Part shown: one piece after another, positions 12,368 through 16,623 of the stretch
Layout of the letters: every line of letters starts with the position of its first letter
Position numbering within the stretch: position 1 is the stretch's first letter
Assembly: GCA_049316905.1 (NCBI GenBank)
Contig: JBMOJH010000078.1
Span: 1 to 16,623 of the forward strand
Reading direction: 5' to 3'
DNA: 16,623 nt
From: CAIPVR01 sp049316905
GTDB taxonomy: Bacteria > Actinomycetota > Acidimicrobiia > Acidimicrobiales > Microtrichaceae
Translations under genes and position numbers: made by a program
The notes under the pieces: model-generated
Databases searched by the model: none
Told to the model about the DNA's origin: nothing
What the model saw: only the letters and a program-made list of their open reading frames with translations

Positions 12368-14089
12368 TCAGCCGGTGAAGGCCAGGCTGCTGCCGCCGGT
12401 CTTCGAGGCCGAGATCCCGGCCACGTTGGCGGTGGTGCCCGTGTCGGTCGTGGTGGTGCCGGCCACGGCGGCGACCTTCACGTCGACCACGCCCTGGGAG
12501 CAGATGCCCAGCGGCGACTCACCCTGGGTCTTCACGGCGACGTCGGGCGACTGCGTGAACAGGTTGTTCAGGAAGGCCGTGACCTCGTTGACGTTGATGT
12601 TGGCCAGTGCCTGGTTCAGCGCCAGCTGGACCAGGGCACCGAACTTCTCGCCGGCGAGGTCCCAGTTGAAGGCGTTCAGCGCGGCCTGCAGTTCGGCCTC
12701 GAGCTGTGCCTTGTACTGCTCGGGGGTCTGGCCACCCGGCAGGGTGGTGGTCGGCGCGTCGGGCTTCGGCGAGAGGTTGCCCGCCAGGGCCAGCAGCTGC
12801 GACTTGATCTCCTGCGGGAAGATCGACCAGTAGGTGCCCAGCACCAGCGGCTGCTTGATCTCCTGCTGGCCGAGGTTGCCGACGAACTCGATCAGGTACT
12901 GGCCCTTCACCGCCGGATCCAGCGTGACCTTGACGTTGCCCGCACCGATGCCCGGAGTGGCCTCGAGGGCGGCCTGGATCGACTCGGGGGTCGGCTGGCG
13001 CCATGAGTTCACGAAGGGGAAGACCGGGAAGATGTAGCTGTTGGCGACGTCCACCCAGTTCGTGGGCCGGGTGAACGGCACCTCGGCGGGGAGGAACTTG
13101 ATGATCGGGGTCTCGGCGTCGCCGTACTTCAGGGTGAACGCCACGCCCTTCTTCAGCGCGTCCTCGTTGTTGAACCCGGACAGGTCCACCTTCAGGGTCC
13201 GGACCTCGTTGACGCCCGGCAGCGAGCCGGAGCACACCTCGAAGGTGGTGGAGGTGGTGCCGGTCGCACCCGGGGTGATCTCGAGCTGGTTGTTGACCAC
13301 GGTGGCCGGACCGTCGAGGACCTTCAGCGTGGAGGGATCGACCTTGCGGACGACGCCCTTCTCGTCCTTGCCGTCGGTCACGTACTTACCGAGGACGTCG
13401 ACGGTGAGCTTCTGGTTGGCGGTGCCGTTGATCTCGATCGGCTGCGCGATGTCGGGCGAGCCGGGGATCTTGATCAGCGTGGCGGCGACGGTGCCGGGGG
13501 CCGAGCACGTGACGTTCACGTTGTTGACCTTGCCGGCGACGGTGGCGACGATCGTGAGCTTGGCGGTGCCGATCGTGTACTTGATGACGCCGCCCTTGCC
13601 GACGCCCTCGAGCTTCCCGGTGAACGGACCCTCGGTGATCGTCACCGGCGTGTCCTTCACCAGGTTCACGGTGCGCTCGGGGAGCGGGCCGGACGGGATC
13701 AGCTTGGTGGAGGTGGGCCCGGCGATCCCGATGTCGTACTGGGCGTTCGTGACCTTCAGCGACGGGAGCAGCGCGACCGCCTTGTTGACCGTGTCCTTGT
13801 CGAGCGTGACGCCCCAGGTGAAGGCGATGTCGGAGCCGGACTGCTCGGGCTGCAGCGTGGCGGGCACGTCGGACGTGATCGTGATCGGCAGCGCGAGGGA
13901 GCCCGTGGGGCTCAGCACCTTGACCAGGTTCACCGAGTCGGGATCCGCGCCGACGCAACTGGCCGAGACCGTCTTGCTCTGCGGCGCCGCGCCGGTGGGC
14001 GACTGGGAGGCCACGGCGAACACGCCGGCCACCATCGCCACGGCCACCACCGCCCGCGTCGCCCTGCTCTTTACGATCTTCGTGACCAT
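12368..14089 (-). CDS. Secreted surface protein ending in LAFTG, unknown function
   Basis: A 573-residue exported protein. The signal peptide is clear (basic KIVKSRATR, hydrophobic AVVAVAMVAGVFAVA, cleavage likely after TGAA near 35). The mature part is rich in Thr, Val, Gly and Pro and looks like repeated beta domains. Four Cys (SASC, NVTC, FEVC, GIC) could form two disulfides. A central stretch has FPVFPFVNSWRQPTPESIQAALEATPG, an LSPKPDAPTTTLPGGQ linker and a helical region (about 475-535) with alternating Leu and Ala. The C-terminus is Thr-rich and ends SSLAFTG then stop. LAFTG resembles a sortase recognition motif, but no membrane helix or basic tail follows it. The early part faintly resembles actinobacterial DUF6801-type domains. 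The ATG at 14089 has AGGGGG upstream; earlier starts would precede the signal peptide. Function unknown. Confidence 0.85.
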   Translation of the reverse strand: MVTKIVKSRATRAVVAVAMVAGVFAVASQSPTGAAPQSKTVSASCVGADPDSVNLVKVLSPTGSLALPITITSDVPATLQPEQSGSDIAFTWGVTLDKDTVNKAVALLPSLKVTNAQYDIGIAGPTSTKLIPSGPLPERTVNLVKDTPVTITEGPFTGKLEGVGKGGVIKYTIGTAKLTIVATVAGKVNNVNVTCSAPGTVAATLIKIPGSPDIAQPIEINGTANQKLTVDVLGKYVTDGKDEKGVVRKVDPSTLKVLDGPATVVNNQLEITPGATGTTSTTFEVCSGSLPGVNEVRTLKVDLSGFNNEDALKKGVAFTLKYGDAETPIIKFLPAEVPFTRPTNWVDVANSYIFPVFPFVNSWRQPTPESIQAALEATPGIGAGNVKVTLDPAVKGQYLIEFVGNLGQQEIKQPLVLGTYWSIFPQEIKSQLLALAGNLSPKPDAPTTTLPGGQTPEQYKAQLEAELQAALNAFNWDLAGEKFGALVQLALNQALANINVNEVTAFLNNLFTQSPDVAVKTQGESPLGICSQGVVDVKVAAVAGTTTTDTGTTANVAGISASKTGGSSLAFTG

Positions 14090-14109
14090 CAGTCCCCCTC
14101 GGGTAGCCG

Positions 14110-14129
14110 CCCAGCGCTGGGTGATCGTA
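14110..14129 (-). promoter_or_regulatory. Surface-protein promoter: TACGAT -10 box and CCCAGCGCTGGG palindrome
   Basis: TACGAT on the minus strand (14129-14124) is a -10 candidate placing the start of transcription near 14117. This falls within the perfect 12-bp palindrome CCCAGCGCTGGG (14110-14121), about 20 bases before the ATG. The palindrome could be an operator. The rest of the 199-bp divergent region (14090-14288) holds one more short inverted repeat, ACCGGG/CCCGGT (14163-14182), and the aldo/keto reductase promoter. Confidence 0.4.
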
Positions 14130-14274
14130 GGCAGGTCCCCCGTCCCGGCGCTAGGGCGCGGTACCGGGCACATGTACCCGGTCCGCCACTCCGCGTGGGC
14201 ACGATGGTCCAGCGGAGCCCGCACCGCGGCACCGGGCGGGGGCCGGGGCCGCTCGTCGGGTGCGCACCGCGGGC

Positions 14275-14280
14275 TACGGT
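14275..14280 (+). promoter_or_regulatory. -10 box of a leaderless promoter (aldo/keto reductase)
   Basis: TACGGT lies 8 bases before the GTG at 14289 with no ribosome-binding site, consistent with a leaderless or 1-2-base leader transcript. This spacing helped choose the start. Confidence 0.55.
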
Positions 14281-14288
14281 CCGCCGTC

Positions 14289-15194
14289 GTGAGTGACCAC
14301 ACCGAACCGACGCGTCGACTCGGCCGGACCGAACTGCGCGTCGGTCCCGTCGCCTACGGCTGCTGGCGATTCAGCGGCACCGATGTGACCGCGGCGAGGG
14401 AGAAGATCGAGACCGCCCTCGAGTGCGGCATGACGCTGATCGACACCGCGGACATCTACGGCTTCGACGGCAGCTCGGGCTTCGGTGACGCGGAGGTGCT
14501 CCTCGGTCGGGTGCTGGCCGAGGCACCGGAGCTGCGGGAACGGATGGTGCTCGCCACCAAGGGCGGCATCCGCAAGCCGGTGCCCTACGACCAGTCCGCG
14601 ACCTACCTGGCGGAGGCGTGCGAGGACTCGTTGCGCCGCCTCGGTGTGGACCACGTCGACCTCTACCAGGTGCACCGGCCCGATGTCCTCACCCACCCCG
14701 CCGACCTCGCCGCGACCCTCACGTCGTTGGTGGAGCGGGGACTCACGCGGGAGGTGGGTCTGTCGAACTTCACCGTCGCGCACACCCGCGCGGTGATGGC
14801 GTACCTCGACCGCCCGCTCGCCACCTCCCAGCCGCAGTTCTCGGCGCTGCACCTCGAACCCCTGGAGGACGGCACCCTGGACCTCTGCTCCGAGGTGGAC
14901 GTCACCCCGTTGGCCTGGTCGCCCCTCGCGGGCGGTCGCCTCGCCGGCGACCCGGCCGACGAGCGCGCGGCGCGGGTGACGGAGGTGCTCGACCGCCTCG
15001 CCGGACGCGAGGGGGTGGACCGCAGCGCGGTGGCGCTGGCATGGGTGATGCGCCACCCGTCGGGCGCGGTGCCCATCGTGGGCAGCCAGCGGCCCGAGCG
15101 GATCCGCGCCGCGGCTGCGGCACTCCGGGTGCGGCTCGACCGCACGGACTTCTACGACGTGCTCGTGGCCTCGCGCGGGGAGCGGCTGCCGTGA
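14289..15194 (+). CDS. Aldo/keto reductase
   Basis: A 301-residue NADPH-dependent (beta/alpha)8-barrel oxidoreductase of the bacterial YdhF/COG4989-like group. All four catalytic residues are visible: Asp52 and Tyr57 (IDTADIYG), Lys91 (LATKGG) and His129 (YQVHRPD). Later blocks are REVGLSNF (about 154-161), PLAWSPLAGGRLAG near 210-223 and the phosphate-binding PIVGSQRPERIRAA. The frame is open for another kilobase upstream, but that stretch is antisense to the surface-protein gene. Homology starts at TRRLGRTEL, so I chose GTG at 14289. Its TGA overlaps the GTG of the next gene (GTGA), which implies coupled translation. The pair may process one substrate sequentially; the substrate is unknown. 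Confidence 0.93.
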   Translation: MSDHTEPTRRLGRTELRVGPVAYGCWRFSGTDVTAAREKIETALECGMTLIDTADIYGFDGSSGFGDAEVLLGRVLAEAPELRERMVLATKGGIRKPVPYDQSATYLAEACEDSLRRLGVDHVDLYQVHRPDVLTHPADLAATLTSLVERGLTREVGLSNFTVAHTRAVMAYLDRPLATSQPQFSALHLEPLEDGTLDLCSEVDVTPLAWSPLAGGRLAGDPADERAARVTEVLDRLAGREGVDRSAVALAWVMRHPSGAVPIVGSQRPERIRAAAAALRVRLDRTDFYDVLVASRGERLP

Positions 15195-16300
15195 ACGACG
15201 TCGGCACCACCCCACCGTCGGGGCGCCGGCCGTTGCACACCCCCGAGGTGGCGTGGTTCGGCGCGTTGTGCGACGACGACTACGAGTTCCTCGGCGTGCC
15301 CAACCCGGCCCTGGCATCGAGCTTCGGGCACTGCGCCGACATCGTCACCACGGCCGACCGGGAGGGTTTCGACAACGTCCTGCTGCCCTCCGGCTATGAG
15401 CTCGGCATCGACGCCGTCGCGTTCGCCGCGGGCGTGGCCCCGATGGTCCGGAACATCGACCTGCTGCTGGCGGTGCGCTGCGCGGAGATGTGGCCGCCGC
15501 AGCTCGCCCGCCAGCTCGCCTCGATCGACGGCATCCTCGGCGAGCACCCCGATCGCCCGGGGCGGAGCCGCCTGTGCGTCAACATCATCTCGTCGGACCT
15601 GCCGGGGGCGCCGCTGCCGAGCGAGGCCCGCTACGCCCGGACGCTCGAGGTGATGCAGATCCTCCGGACGCTGCTCGACGGCGAGCCGCTCGAGCACCAC
15701 GGCGAGTTCTACGACCTGGTGCTCGACCCGCCGCGGGCCCGCCCGGTCGGTGGCGCGAGCCCGCCCTTCTACTTCGGCGGTCTCTCCGAGCCGGCCCGTG
15801 AGGTCGCGGCCCGGGCGGCCGAGGTCTACCTCACCTGGCCCGACACGGTCGCGGCGACCGCCGAGGTGATCGCCGACCTGCGACGCCGCGCCGCGGCCCA
15901 TGGTCGCGAGTTGCGCTTCGGGTTCCGCTGTCACGTGATCGTGCGCGACACCGAGGCGGAGGCACGCGCCGCGGCCGCACGGCTGATCAGCCGGCTCGAT
16001 CCCGAGCAGGGCGAGCGGATCCGGGCCCGCTCGCTCGACACAGGATCCGCAGGGGTGGCCCGGCAGGTGGAGCTCCGCGACGCGGCCGACGAGGACGGGT
16101 TCGTGGAGGACCACCTCTGGACGGGCATCGGCCGGGCGCGCAGCGGCGCCGGCGCGGCGATCGTGGGCGACCCCGACCAGGTGGTGGCCGCGCTCCGCGC
16201 GTACACCGAGGTGGGCGTGGACGCCTTCATCCTCTCCGGGTACCCGCACCTCGAGGAGTGCCGTCGCGTGGCGGCCTCGGTCCTGCCCGGCCTCCGCTGA
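15191..16300 (+). CDS. LLM class flavin-dependent monooxygenase, SsuD-like
   Basis: A 369-residue luciferase-like protein, close to the length of alkanesulfonate monooxygenase SsuD. SsuD-type blocks are TTADREGFDNVLLPSGYELGIDA in outline (53-75), LLLAVRCAEMWPPQLARQLASID (91-113), LCVNIISSDLPG (128-139) and YARTLEVMQILRTLL with GEFYDL (148-176). PPFYFGGLSEPAREVAARAAEVYLTWPD follows further on. These enzymes use FMNH2 from a partner reductase and oxygen to cleave C-S bonds, or act on sulfones and related compounds; some relatives act on other substrates. No FMN reductase or sulfonate transporter is visible. The GTG at 15191 overlaps the aldo/keto reductase stop. Subfamily is confident at the LLM level; sulfonate specificity is unproven. 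Confidence 0.9.
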   Translation: MNDVGTTPPSGRRPLHTPEVAWFGALCDDDYEFLGVPNPALASSFGHCADIVTTADREGFDNVLLPSGYELGIDAVAFAAGVAPMVRNIDLLLAVRCAEMWPPQLARQLASIDGILGEHPDRPGRSRLCVNIISSDLPGAPLPSEARYARTLEVMQILRTLLDGEPLEHHGEFYDLVLDPPRARPVGGASPPFYFGGLSEPAREVAARAAEVYLTWPDTVAATAEVIADLRRRAAAHGRELRFGFRCHVIVRDTEAEARAAAARLISRLDPEQGERIRARSLDTGSAGVARQVELRDAADEDGFVEDHLWTGIGRARSGAGAAIVGDPDQVVAALRAYTEVGVDAFILSGYPHLEECRRVAASVLPGLR

Positions 16301-16304
16301 GCGC

Positions 16305-16340
16305 CGCCCGCGGGGGCGAGCCGGGGGAGTGGTCCCCTTT
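16305..16340 (+). terminator. Two short hairpins and a T-run after the LLM gene
   Basis: CGCCC (16305-16309) pairs with GGGCG (16314-16318). Then GGGGA (16324-16328) pairs with TCCCC (16333-16337) around GTGG and is followed by TTT. The second resembles a weak intrinsic terminator just beyond the LLM stop at 16300. Confidence 0.4.
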
Positions 16341-16362
16341 CGGGGCCGCGATCGATCGTTGG

Positions 16363-16388
16363 TAACTTCGTACCGCTGGGGAAGGAGG
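16363..16388 (+). promoter_or_regulatory. Promoter and ribosome-binding site of the last gene
   Basis: TAACTT (16363-16368) is a -10 candidate. AAGGAGG (16382-16388) is a near-perfect ribosome-binding site 3 bases before the GTG at 16392; that spacing is tight. Unlike many neighbours this gene would have a leader of about 17 bases. Confidence 0.45.
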
Positions 16389-16391
16389 CAG

Positions 16392-16623
16392 GTGGCCGCG
16401 ATCGAACGGGAACCGGAGGGGGACGAGCGCGTCCCCGCCGGGACCGCCGCCACGTTCCCCCATGCCGTGCCGGAGGCCCCGGCGCCCGCGGACCGTCCGC
16501 CGCCGCCACCCGCCCCGGACGTGGTCATCGACCTCCGCTCCCGCTTCCCGTCGACCCCGTCGGGGTCCACACCGGCTGTCCCGCCCACCACTGTCCCGCC
16601 CACCACTGTCCCGCCCACCACTG
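16392..16623 (+). CDS. Pro/Thr-rich protein, N-terminal fragment (runs off the window)
   Basis: From GTG 16392 the frame is open to the window edge, giving 77 residues. They are acidic at first (IEREPEGDERVP), then Pro/Ala-rich with PADRPPPPPAPD, a conserved-looking VVIDLRSRFPS, and then VPPTT repeats. The strong AAGGAGG site and the promoter-like bases upstream support a real gene. Pro/Thr repeats of this kind are linkers or disordered segments in actinobacterial membrane or wall proteins, but no membrane helix is reached within the fragment. The VPPTT block is encoded by a 15-bp tandem repeat. No family can be assigned. Confidence 0.6.
   Translation, partial: MAAIEREPEGDERVPAGTAATFPHAVPEAPAPADRPPPPPAPDVVIDLRSRFPSTPSGSTPAVPPTTVPPTTVPPTT
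16578..16623 (+). repeat. 15-bp tandem repeat encoding VPPTT
   Basis: GTCCCGCCCACCACT occurs three times without a mismatch (16578-16592, 16593-16607, 16608-16622), and base 16623 begins a possible fourth copy. The unit length keeps the frame and encodes Val-Pro-Pro-Thr-Thr. The identity at synonymous positions suggests recent expansion. Copy number beyond the window is unknown. Confidence 0.85.

Noticed and set aside
12368..14089. Frameshift hiding a sortase tail after LAFTG
   Set aside because: I read the bases beyond the stop in the gene's own frame and found no hydrophobic stretch followed by Arg/Lys; a 17-bp hairpin follows instead.
13041..14288. Aldo/keto reductase extended upstream into a 717-residue protein
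   Set aside because: The extension is antisense to the surface-protein gene. The leaderless GTG at 14289 matches the start of family homology.
16578..16623. CRISPR-like direct repeats
   Set aside because: The 15-bp units are contiguous without spacers, in frame, and encode VPPTT.

Overview
This GC-rich window looks chromosomal and actinobacterial, most likely from the class Acidimicrobiia or a relative; this placement is inference. The evidence is the GC-rich codon use, two luciferase-like (F420/FMN) oxidoreductases, many acyl-CoA dehydrogenase, SDR and thiolase genes, Thr/Pro-rich surface linkers, a C-terminal LAFTG motif, and several leaderless starts in which a TANNNT -10 box sits 6-9 bases before ATG or GTG. 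I see no transposase, integrase, phage gene, rRNA, tRNA or CRISPR array.

Layout. (1) 1-1069, plus strand: the tail of an acyl-CoA dehydrogenase and an SDR. (2) 1097-2793, minus strand: an F420-type LLM oxidoreductase, a long perfect hairpin, an NTF2-like protein and a LapA-like membrane protein. (3) 2837-4911, plus strand: an SDR resembling mycobacterial Rv3548c, then leaderless selD. (4) 5029-6228, minus strand: a thiolase behind two adjacent palindromes. (5) 6383-7018: a membrane-anchored unknown. (6) 7054-9560, minus strand: an operon of a FadE30-like acyl-CoA dehydrogenase, an IpdF-like SDR and an HtdZ-like MaoC hydratase. (7) 9660-14089: an anchored PHB-depolymerase/LpqC-type esterase, a conserved-looking unknown, an anchored NodB-type deacetylase and a large secreted protein ending in LAFTG. 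(8) 14289-16300: an aldo/keto reductase translationally coupled to an SsuD-like LLM monooxygenase. (9) 16392-16623: the start of a Pro/Thr-rich protein cut by the window edge.

How it works together. Regions 1-6 are mainly acyl-CoA and probably steroid or isoprenoid catabolism. FadE30-, IpdF- and Rv3548c-like proteins belong to the cholesterol-degradation neighbourhood of mycobacteria, and here they occur with a thiolase and a hydratase. An identical 15-bp palindrome (CTGACGACCCGTCAG) lies at the promoters of the Rv3548c-like SDR and the FadE30-like operon, which suggests one regulator controls both. Region 7 is cell-envelope related. Region 8 is a two-enzyme redox unit of unknown substrate.

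The most interesting points are the shared operator, the double palindrome at the thiolase promoter, the 22-bp perfect hairpin between two genes, selD without other selenium genes in view, and the LAFTG motif at the extreme C-terminus of the surface protein. Family assignments come from recognising the protein sequences by eye and from memory; no search was run.
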